From Candidatus Gottesmanbacteria bacterium RIFOXYB1_FULL_47_11 (GTDB lineage: Bacteria; Patescibacteriota; Microgenomatia; UBA10105; UBA927), in the NCBI GenBank assembly GCA_001779455.1, contig MFKE01000003.1, forward strand, positions 51,588-64,611: 13,024 bases of DNA. Direction: 5' to 3'. Shown here in pieces: positions 1-6,098 of this stretch; position 1 is the stretch's first letter; every line of letters starts with the position of its first letter. Below the pieces are notes generated by a model, which was given only the letters and a program-made list of their open reading frames with translations, was not told the origin of the DNA and made no database searches. The translations under genes and the position numbers were made by a program.

Positions 1-731
1 ATGCCGATATGGCCCGAGGTAGTGGCGACAAGAAAGAGAATGGCAGGTAGTATTTTTTTGCGGTAGATGAATGCAAGCGCCAGCGGGAGAAAGACCATGG
101 CAAACAATTGGCTGGAAAGGCCGTATCCGCGCCACAAAAACGAAGAGGGATCCAATCCGTACAAGCCGTCGGTGGAAAGGTGGGAGGCAAGGAGTGCGCC
201 TATGCCTGCCGCGGAGAAAGAAAGGCCGGTCACCCGCAGCGCAAGGAATACTGAAAGAGGGAAGAGGCAGAGTAGTAAATAAATGACGTAATGGTAAAAA
301 GTGAAGAGTGATATGTGTGAAGTAATACGTGACATCAATCGAAAACCGGCAACGATACCAATCTGCGGAATGTGGGAGTAGTAGAAGGGGAGGTTGTATC
401 CTTCGTTCCAATTCGGCACCCAGTGATCGGCAAGATAGGAGAAAAAGCATACAGGATTGTATGAACATGTTTTGTGTGCGAAATCCCATATTTGGTTCGT
501 CCGCTCAACCAGCGCGTATTGGAAGTTATTATCATTCGGATCGATTTGTGCCGTGGGCTCAAGGCGGTAGAGCCAGAGGTTAAAACCGATGGCAAAAATG
601 AGTAGAATTGCGCCTAAAATTTGCTCACCCGAAATTATCCCTGCTCGCGTCCCAAAGGGTTCCCATCTGCGCGGGATAATTTGGGTTCGCAATAAATTAT
701 GAACTTTGAGTTCGCCAGTTTTTTTATTCAT
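1..731 (-). CDS. Polytopic membrane protein, N-terminal part (possible PTPS-related membrane family / GT-C-like)
   Basis: An open frame without stops runs from an ATG at 731-729 to the left edge, giving the first 243 residues; the C-terminus lies outside the window. It starts MNKKTGELKV. A first membrane segment lies at about residues 36-55. A long extracytoplasmic loop (about 56-118) follows, with the aromatic-rich stretch DHWVPNWNEGYNLPFYYSH (102-120). Further membrane segments lie at about 145-168, 172-184, 206-223 and 228-238. A short first loop rich in acidic and aromatic residues followed by many helices is typical of large bacterial membrane proteins of the GT-C type. The loop resembles the 'PTPS-related membrane' family, but that link is tentative. 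The start overlaps the end of the upstream mannosyltransferase gene by 8 bases (ATGAATAA) and has no visible Shine-Dalgarno, which suggests translational coupling. A heptamer repeat tract lies inside the gene at 294-335. Confidence 0.7.
   Translation of the reverse strand, partial: MNKKTGELKVHNLLRTQIIPRRWEPFGTRAGIISGEQILGAILLIFAIGFNLWLYRLEPTAQIDPNDNNFQYALVERTNQIWDFAHKTCSYNPVCFFSYLADHWVPNWNEGYNLPFYYSHIPQIGIVAGFRLMSRITSHISLFTFYHYVIYLLLCLFPLSVFLALRVTGLSFSAAGIGALLASHLSTDGLYGLDPSSFLWRGYGLSSQLFAMVFLPLALAFIYRKKILPAILFLVATTSGHIG
294..335. repeat. Degenerate 7-bp tandem repeat, six units, inside the partial membrane-protein gene
   Basis: Six consecutive heptamers each begin with GT on the plus strand: GTAAAAA, GTGAAGA, GTGATAT, GTGTGAA, GTAATAC, GTGACAT. 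On the coding strand they are read as SHISLFTFYHY (residues 138-148), at the edge of a membrane helix. The GTGAAGA/GTGATAT units closely match GTGAATA of the tract at 1377-1425. Confidence 0.65.
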
Positions 732-2499
732 ATAGTTTAGGATTTAACCAATCAGCATGATCGTCCGTATTGCCATCACCTGCGTCGGTGACGACAAGTT
801 TCAGCGTCTTCACTCCGGATACGTTTACATCCGCGTGGCGCGGATGGTCGTATCTGCCGATTTTCTCGGATGCAAAAAGCTTTTTGTCATCTCCGTATAC
901 CTCAAATGTGACTGAGCCTTTTGGACCTGCCTCCGTATCCACGCCGTAATCGAATGAGAATGTGCGGAAATGTCCGCCGATGTCGTAGGTTTCAGAACTG
1001 TTGGCATGGGTGCCGATCCCGTGCCGGTAAAATGCGTACTGGACGGAAAGGTATGCCCAGTTTTTAAATCCTAAGGATGCATTGGTGGGCATATTGATTG
1101 TACGGCCGCCGTAATCCTGTTGGTAGGAAAGGGGAGTGAGGCGGGTTACGAATACCGGTGTGCCGCGGATAAGAGGAAGATTGCGGGCAACAAGGACGAA
1201 AGAGACAAGGATGACAGGGACAATGAGAGTAAACACTGCACTGCGGGCAAGATACGCAAGATACGTGAGATACCCACCGGTAAATGCAAAGGATATAGCG
1301 ATGGTAAACCATGAGACAGCCGGAATAGGCAGGCCGTTTTGCGGATAGTTCACGATAAGGGCATAGTGGAGGTTATAAGAATACAGAAGAGTGAATAGTG
1401 AATAAGGAATAATGAATGATAAGAATTTTTTGTTTTTTACATAAAAGGCCGCCAGTAAAAGCAGAATGACGATAAGAGGGAATGCATAGCGGTCGTGCGA
1501 TTCGGTCTGGAACAGGAAAAACGCACCATTGACGATAACAAAGCTTTCCAAAAATAGTTTTACTTTATCCTCGCGGACAAACCATTGCCGCATGGTGGCA
1601 AACAAATACGCACCGGAAAAAAGGTAGAGTCCCAAATTTTTGGCACTCACCAGGCCCAGCACGAGAATCTTGTCCGATCCCTTCATGCCAGCGGCGCCCG
1701 AGAAAATCCACCAGGGATTGAACGCATTGAGGGAAAGCCACGGGAAGTAATCGTAATTGCCGGTCAGGGATTCAATAATGCGGGCGCTGTTTTTTGCAAG
1801 AATAAATTCAATATTCAGGCCAATGAAACCGGTTAATGCCCCGGCTGCAACACGGGCAAGACCAGAAAGGCCGGTAAGCTGGTAGGCGAAGAGGAAAAAT
1901 ATCGGTCCGTAGATCATATTCTGGAGTTTGGTCATCATGGCAAGCATATACAAAAAGCCGGCAAGAAAAGAGCGTCGGCGTATCAATGCAAGAAACGCAA
2001 GAAGAAACAAAAACACGCCGAGGGCGTCCAGCTGGCCCCACCAGGCGCCGTCCATGATAGAAATGGGATTGAGAAGATAGACAAGGGCGAGAATCATAAA
2101 TAATGAATTATGAATTATGGGGAAGCCTAATTTTTTTGCATGTTTGCCGATATACAAAAATATTGCGGCAATACCGAAGTCCGCCAAAATTGCGGGAAGT
2201 TTAGAGACAAAGAGAAACGGGAGATTGGTGTTTTGCCAGAACTCGTTGAAGTTGTGCGGATCGGCAATCAGACGATAGGCCCATACCATGACAGCAAGAA
2301 AGTAGCCAAATGGCGTAGGGTAGTTGAAGTTGGTCAGGGGGAGCCCCTTTACAATCCCGAAGTCCAATACCGCCAGCCCCCAGGATTTCCAGAATGACAC
2401 ATCCGCTTCAAATCCCGGGTTGGGAATAAGGAGGAGTCGGATAAGAAGCGCTATGATGAATCCACCGGGGAGCAGTATGGACAGAGGAATTTTTTTCAT
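724..2499 (-). CDS. Gpi18-like GT-C mannosyltransferase with C-terminal NPCBM sugar-binding domain
   Basis: The 591-residue product has two parts. Residues 1 to about 440 form a polytopic GT-C core. The first extracytoplasmic loop carries acidic residues E31 and D33 (FEADVSFWKSWG), the usual place of the GT-C catalytic acid. WWGQLDAL (153-160) and HDRYAFP (335-341) resemble signatures of Gpi18/PIG-V-related mannosyltransferases (COG5542). Such enzymes transfer a hexose from a polyprenyl phosphate on the outer face of the membrane. Residues about 455-591 look like an NPCBM/NEW2 carbohydrate-binding domain: GIGTHANSS (494-502), a glycine-aspartate-rich beta pattern, and a final DDHADWLNPKL (579-589). 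The domain would sit outside the membrane after the last helix. ATG 2499 is supported by a GGGAG Shine-Dalgarno ending 5-6 bases upstream and by a 4-base ATGA overlap with the preceding gene. Two heptamer repeat tracts fall in this gene. The sugar transferred is unknown. Confidence 0.85.
   Translation of the reverse strand: MKKIPLSILLPGGFIIALLIRLLLIPNPGFEADVSFWKSWGLAVLDFGIVKGLPLTNFNYPTPFGYFLAVMVWAYRLIADPHNFNEFWQNTNLPFLFVSKLPAILADFGIAAIFLYIGKHAKKLGFPIIHNSLFMILALVYLLNPISIMDGAWWGQLDALGVFLFLLAFLALIRRRSFLAGFLYMLAMMTKLQNMIYGPIFFLFAYQLTGLSGLARVAAGALTGFIGLNIEFILAKNSARIIESLTGNYDYFPWLSLNAFNPWWIFSGAAGMKGSDKILVLGLVSAKNLGLYLFSGAYLFATMRQWFVREDKVKLFLESFVIVNGAFFLFQTESHDRYAFPLIVILLLLAAFYVKNKKFLSFIIPYSLFTLLYSYNLHYALIVNYPQNGLPIPAVSWFTIAISFAFTGGYLTYLAYLARSAVFTLIVPVILVSFVLVARNLPLIRGTPVFVTRLTPLSYQQDYGGRTINMPTNASLGFKNWAYLSVQYAFYRHGIGTHANSSETYDIGGHFRTFSFDYGVDTEAGPKGSVTFEVYGDDKKLFASEKIGRYDHPRHADVNVSGVKTLKLVVTDAGDGNTDDHADWLNPKLYE
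1377..1425. repeat. Degenerate 7-bp tandem repeat, seven units, inside the mannosyltransferase gene
   Basis: On the plus strand the units are AAGAATA, CAGAAGA, GTGAATA, GTGAATA, AGGAATA, ATGAATG and ATAAGAA, which is 49 bases with an approximate consensus xxGAATA. On the coding (minus) strand they are read as FIIPYSLFTLLYSY (residues 362-375), a membrane helix. Seven bases is not a multiple of three, so the tract cycles all frames and has a 21-base, seven-codon period. Confidence 0.75.
2091..2118. repeat. Degenerate 7-bp tandem repeat, four units, inside the mannosyltransferase gene
   Basis: Plus-strand units are GAATCAT, AAATAAT, GAATTAT and GAATTAT. They are read on the minus strand as part of PIIHNSLFMI (residues 127-136), the start of a membrane helix. 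The IIxxSLF peptide resembles that of the tract at 1377-1425, although the two are about 700 bases apart. Confidence 0.65.
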
Positions 2500-3128
2500 T
2501 TGTTCTCCCAGTCAACGCTGTTGACGATTGCCTCAAATACAGATGGGTCAAGGGATCCGGATGCTAAGTGAATGACATATGTGGGATGCTTGGGCACTTC
2601 GAAAAATACATCCAGGTTCGGCGTTTCTCCGGCCGTATTGACGAATTTTGCTTTGTAGCCCTTGAGCCCGCGGCTGTTGGTAAACTGCTCAAGGCCGGCA
2701 ATACTTTTTAACCCGCTAAATTGTTTCCACCAGTTTTGAACATACGTACGTTTATTCTGTTTGGGATCGGCTTTCGGGTCCAGTCCGATTAATACATTGG
2801 ATCCCGGATCTGTCCCCGGGAGGGCCACGGCATACATATCGTAGGTATCGTCCGAAAGAGCGGTGAGCTTAACCGACTGCGGTGCGCTAAATGAATACCC
2901 GTAGACGCGTCCGTGGTAGAGAGTTGGCTCTGATTGTTCTGACGGGGGTTGATCCGCGGGTTTTGCGGCGGCGGGTCCCAGGTATGTATTACCTGCGGGG
3001 ATGACGATAGTTCCGGTTCGTCCGGAAATGCGCAGATAATGGAGAAGGACCAATCCTGTGCAAACCAGGGTGATGACAATGCCTACACCGGCCACTTTCA
3101 TGTGGGAGGAATAATCATCTGTTTCCAT
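2496..3128 (-). CDS. Single-pass membrane protein with exported PsbP-like domain
   Basis: This protein of 210 residues (213 from the alternative ATG at 3137) has a short N-terminal tail, one membrane segment (about residues 14-34 of the longer form), a proline/alanine-rich linker (about 47-72) and a globular C-terminal domain to the end. YGYSFSAPQSVKL near the domain start and FEAIVNSVDW at the end resemble the PsbP/Mog1-like fold found in many bacterial exported proteins. That assignment is by pattern only and no catalytic residues are evident. No lipobox is seen, so it is probably anchored by its N-terminal helix with the domain outside. The 3128 start is preferred because a predicted extended -10 (TGTGATACT, 3138-3146) directly abuts the 3137 ATG and would put transcription start at about 3131. 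The gene is first in its operon and ends in an ATGA overlap with the mannosyltransferase, suggesting a linked role at the cell surface. Confidence 0.75.
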   Translation of the reverse strand: METDDYSSHMKVAGVGIVITLVCTGLVLLHYLRISGRTGTIVIPAGNTYLGPAAAKPADQPPSEQSEPTLYHGRVYGYSFSAPQSVKLTALSDDTYDMYAVALPGTDPGSNVLIGLDPKADPKQNKRTYVQNWWKQFSGLKSIAGLEQFTNSRGLKGYKAKFVNTAGETPNLDVFFEVPKHPTYVIHLASGSLDPSVFEAIVNSVDWENK

Positions 3129-3137
3129 TGCAACCAT

Positions 3138-3146
3138 AGTATCACA
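3138..3146 (-). promoter_or_regulatory. Predicted extended -10 promoter for the leftward membrane-protein operon
   Basis: On the minus strand TGT-GATACT matches an extended -10 (TGn followed by 4 of 6 TATAAT bases). No good -35 is seen at 17 bases. Transcription would start at about 3130-3132, two or three bases before the ATG at 3128, leaving no room for a Shine-Dalgarno. Confidence 0.5.
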
Positions 3147-3155
3147 AAAAAATAA

Positions 3156-3164
3156 TGCTACAAT
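3156..3164 (+). promoter_or_regulatory. Predicted extended -10 promoter for the rightward gene at 3171
   Basis: TGC-TACAAT is an extended -10 with 5 of 6 consensus bases. Only six bases separate it from the ATG at 3171, so transcription would start on or next to the start codon and give a leaderless mRNA. It shares a 42-base gap with the divergent promoter at 3138-3146, measured from the 3128 start. Confidence 0.6.
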
Positions 3165-3170
3165 ATCTCC

Positions 3171-4772
3171 ATGCGGCGTTGGATTTGGGGGGGAATCATT
3201 TTATTTTTTGTCCTGTTTTCGCTCGTACCCATGTTTTATGAACTGGGGCGGGCGCGAGATTTGCGGCCGGAACGATACTTTGAGCTGGTCCACAATTTTT
3301 ATACCGATTATAACTTCTACTTATCCCGTATCCGGCAGGGGCGTGAAGGCGCCAGTGTCGTCCGGGAAAAATATACGTCGGAGCCGCACGAAGGATCGTA
3401 CATTCAGGTGATGTATCTTCTCATGGGGAAAGTGTCTGCCTGGGTCAGCGTGCCGTGGCCAAACAGCGGGGATACCTACCACACGGCGCGGATTGTGCTC
3501 TCATTTACTCTGCTTGCCCTTATTTCCTATGCGGCGCGAGTCTATTTCAAACAGTTTTTGTGGCAGATTATTGCGTTTCTTTTGGCCCTAACCAGCGCCT
3601 CGTGGCCGATTGCCGTGCATCTTTCTAGTGGTGAGTGGCGTTTCGGCGGATATATGCCGTGGTGGACGATCATGGACAGTCTCCAGCGTATTACCTTTGT
3701 GCCGCACATGCTTGCCGGCCAGGCACTTATGGTATTTCTCATCCTGGCGATGACCAGCCGCGAGACGATGCGCCGGCCCGGCAACTGGATTTTTTTGGGT
3801 TTTCTGGCATTACTTCTCGGAGTAATTTTCCCGCCCGGCTTGCTGTTTGTGGGAGCGGTGGCGGGGGTAAACCTTTGTATTGGAGGATTTAGGGATGTTT
3901 GGGGGATTGGGATAATTGGAATAATCAGCGCGCCGTCACTCCTTTACCTTTCTTTGGCACTGCGTGTGTATCCGTGGAAGCGGCTTACGGATTATGCCGT
4001 CCTTCATCCGCAGCCGTTTGATCTGAAAGAATATCTCCTGGCAGTCGGAGCAATCGGGGTACTCGGAGCTCTGGGAGCCGTTTGGGTGCTATGGAAAAAA
4101 GAAAAACACCTCTATCCCTTAGTGGCCTGGGCGATTGCCTGGATATCGTGTATTGTGATATTTAAATACGTTCCGGGGGAGTCACCCTTGCGGTTTACCG
4201 AAATGCTGCCGCACGTGCCGCTGGCGTTTCTGGGAGCATATTTTCTAAGTCACTTAAGTAACGTATGGAAGAAAATACCGATAGCGCTGGCTGCGCTATT
4301 GATAATCATGGGCATCGGTCAAATGCACTCCTATTGGCTGTGGGCGAAGGATTTTCTGGACCAGAAGATTGTTGCCAGCTATCCGCTTGTGCCGACCGGA
4401 AGTTATGTCATGTACCCCCTCAAAGATTTCGTGGAGACTATGATTTGGATTCAGGATAATACGACGCGGGATACGGTAATACTTTCGGAAACCACTGCCG
4501 GCAATTACCTACCGGTATATTCCGGCAATACCGTGTATGTGGGGCATGCCGGAACCGTTGCAACCGAACAGAAAGAGGCAATCGTCAAAAACTTTTTCAG
4601 CGGAAATATGGAGATGACCGCGGCCAAGGAGTTCTTGGAAACAAACAATCTCCACTATATTCTTTTCGGACCGCAGGAGGGTGAAGACGGGGGGATTCAA
4701 GACCTTTCCACGGTATATCCGTTTCTGACCGCTGTGTATAGTCAGGGTCTGTTCCGCGTGTACCACTGGTAA
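3171..4772 (+). CDS. Polytopic membrane protein, GT-C-like, with C-terminal extracytoplasmic domain
   Basis: The 533-residue protein is unrecognised by exact family. A first membrane helix lies at residues 5-23. A long acidic/aromatic loop (24-105) contains DYNFYLSRIRQGREG (46-60) and EKYTSEPHEGSYIQVMYLL (66-84), with D46 and E74 as candidate acidic active-site residues in the GT-C position. About eight to ten more helices follow to about residue 410. The last 110 residues are soluble and probably outside the membrane. Their pattern (MIWIQDNTTRDTVILSE, then GNTVYVGHAG) resembles the C-terminal domain of YfhO/PMT-like bacterial membrane proteins. It is probably involved in surface polysaccharide or glycoprotein modification, but substrate and reaction cannot be read. 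ATG 3171 is favoured by the extended -10 six bases upstream. The 3' end overlaps the opposing gene by 31 bases. Confidence 0.75.
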   Translation: MRRWIWGGIILFFVLFSLVPMFYELGRARDLRPERYFELVHNFYTDYNFYLSRIRQGREGASVVREKYTSEPHEGSYIQVMYLLMGKVSAWVSVPWPNSGDTYHTARIVLSFTLLALISYAARVYFKQFLWQIIAFLLALTSASWPIAVHLSSGEWRFGGYMPWWTIMDSLQRITFVPHMLAGQALMVFLILAMTSRETMRRPGNWIFLGFLALLLGVIFPPGLLFVGAVAGVNLCIGGFRDVWGIGIIGIISAPSLLYLSLALRVYPWKRLTDYAVLHPQPFDLKEYLLAVGAIGVLGALGAVWVLWKKEKHLYPLVAWAIAWISCIVIFKYVPGESPLRFTEMLPHVPLAFLGAYFLSHLSNVWKKIPIALAALLIIMGIGQMHSYWLWAKDFLDQKIVASYPLVPTGSYVMYPLKDFVETMIWIQDNTTRDTVILSETTAGNYLPVYSGNTVYVGHAGTVATEQKEAIVKNFFSGNMEMTAAKEFLETNNLHYILFGPQEGEDGGIQDLSTVYPFLTAVYSQGLFRVYHW

Positions 4773-6073
4773 GCTGCAAGAAGCAGAAATAGTGCCATGT
4801 GGGGTCGGGCAATGGCGATAACACGGCCGTATTGGTCGCCGATGTCGTGATATACGAGCCCCGCAACCAGGAGTATTTGCCCTACAGCTATGGCGCCTAT
4901 GAGGGTAAGCACTGTATTGGTTCGTGTCGGATGTTTTACAAAAAGAACCACAGAAATAATCCACAGTACCGGTACCAGAAGCGTGAGAAACTGGATAGAT
5001 CCATAGAATTTTTGTAAGAGCCAAACGATAGTGGTGAGTGGACGGCCAAGATTGGGTTGGACCAGGGTAAATTCATTGACCGCCAGTAGTACATCCGGAA
5101 TGTTTTGAATTGTATAGGCGCCAAGAAGCGGGATATTGTGCACCATCACTGCCTGGTTAAATGCGTGAAGCTCGTTAAATCTCTCCATATTGGCATAAAT
5201 GCCTGGGTCGTAATATTCCAGAAACCGGAACGGATGGGGATTTAGCTGTTTACTCTGGTAGTCTTTTATATTGTTATAGAAATAGGAATACTGACTGCCG
5301 GATTCTATCGGGATATTTGTCTCAAGAATGCGCCCCAGCATGTCGATGTCGCCGACAATCTGCAAACCCGTGAATCCGTACTGAACACGGTTGGCGTACG
5401 TATAGAGGGCGGGAATAACGATAAAAGCGGCAAGAGACAGGAGACACGCAACAAGAAATACGTAATTTTTCCGGAAATACCACGCCAAAATCGGCAGGGA
5501 GGAGAGGGGAATAGTCAGAAGCGCGGGCCGCAGGAAAAACCCGAGCGTGAAGAGCACGAAAAGTCCGATAAACTTCCGTTTCGTCGAGAGCCGGATAATC
5601 GAAAGCAATACCGCGGTGGTGAGAAGCAGAATCGATATGCCGATCCCTTCCGTCAGGATCGACCGTTCCCATGCAAATGTAAATACGTCAAGAAGTAAAA
5701 ACGCAGCTGCCGCCGGATACCACGGGCTCCCAATCCAGTGTTTGAGCGAGAGCGCAAAAACAGCAAACGCCGCGGCTCCGAGAATTATCTGTATGATGAC
5801 AACCGTCTGTATGCCATAGTCAAACGCCGCAGTCCCTTCTGCCGCCCCGCCCGCGCCCACCGCATAAAAGACTCCCTGAAGAAACAGGGGATAGAGGGGT
5901 GTGCGATATGGATGAAGGAGTGTTTTTGTCGATGGACGGACAATAATATCCCTTCCAATCTCGTAGTATCCCGTGGAATCCGGACCGTAGACAATGAGCG
6001 GCGCTCCAATGCCGTAGAGGACGCGTACGAGAAGCGCAAGTAAAAAAATTGTCAGCAGCGGGTTGTGCTTCAT
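4742..6073 (-). CDS. ArnT/PMT-like GT-C glycosyltransferase
   Basis: The 443-residue protein begins with a membrane helix (7-20) followed by a short first loop, YGPDSTGYYEIGRD (29-42), in which D32 sits at the usual GT-C catalytic position. YRTPLYPLFLQGVFY (56-70) resembles the RxPLYPxxL motif of the PMT_2/ArnT family. About ten further hydrophobic segments follow. A hydrophilic extracytoplasmic loop lies at about 236-322. Such enzymes move a sugar from a polyprenyl-phosphate donor to a lipid, glycan or protein outside the membrane. ATG 6073 is supported by a TATAGT -10 about 11 bases upstream. The coding end overlaps the 3171-4772 gene by 31 bases on the opposite strand. The acceptor is unknown. 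Confidence 0.8.
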   Translation of the reverse strand: MKHNPLLTIFLLALLVRVLYGIGAPLIVYGPDSTGYYEIGRDIIVRPSTKTLLHPYRTPLYPLFLQGVFYAVGAGGAAEGTAAFDYGIQTVVIIQIILGAAAFAVFALSLKHWIGSPWYPAAAAFLLLDVFTFAWERSILTEGIGISILLLTTAVLLSIIRLSTKRKFIGLFVLFTLGFFLRPALLTIPLSSLPILAWYFRKNYVFLVACLLSLAAFIVIPALYTYANRVQYGFTGLQIVGDIDMLGRILETNIPIESGSQYSYFYNNIKDYQSKQLNPHPFRFLEYYDPGIYANMERFNELHAFNQAVMVHNIPLLGAYTIQNIPDVLLAVNEFTLVQPNLGRPLTTIVWLLQKFYGSIQFLTLLVPVLWIISVVLFVKHPTRTNTVLTLIGAIAVGQILLVAGLVYHDIGDQYGRVIAIARPHMALFLLLAAYQWYTRNRP

Positions 6074-6080
6074 ATAGTCA

Positions 6081-6089
6081 TGGTACTAT
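6081..6089 (+). promoter_or_regulatory. Predicted extended -10 promoter for the gene at 6099
   Basis: TGG-TACTAT has the extended TGn element and 4 of 6 -10 bases. Transcription would start at about 6096, three bases before the ATG at 6099. A weak TTGTGC at 6063-6068 could act as a -35, but its spacer is only 15 bases. Confidence 0.45.
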
Positions 6090-6090
6090 A
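6085..6090 (-). promoter_or_regulatory. Predicted -10 for the leftward GT-C gene at 6073
   Basis: The minus strand reads TATAGT (5 of 6 bases). A start 7 bases on, at about 6078, would give a 5-base leader before ATG 6073. It overlaps the rightward -10 at 6084-6089 around a CTATAG palindrome, so the two promoters cannot both be occupied. Confidence 0.45.
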
Positions 6091-6098
6091 GAACCATC

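Noticed and set aside
335..595. 86-codon minus-strand ORF in the partial first gene
   Set aside because: It is a shadow frame. Another minus-strand frame is open from ATG 731 to the left edge and encodes clear membrane helices.
4509..5024. 171-codon minus-strand ORF spanning the end of two membrane genes
   Set aside because: It is Cys/His/Ser-rich, has no recognisable domain, and covers two well-supported genes in other frames.
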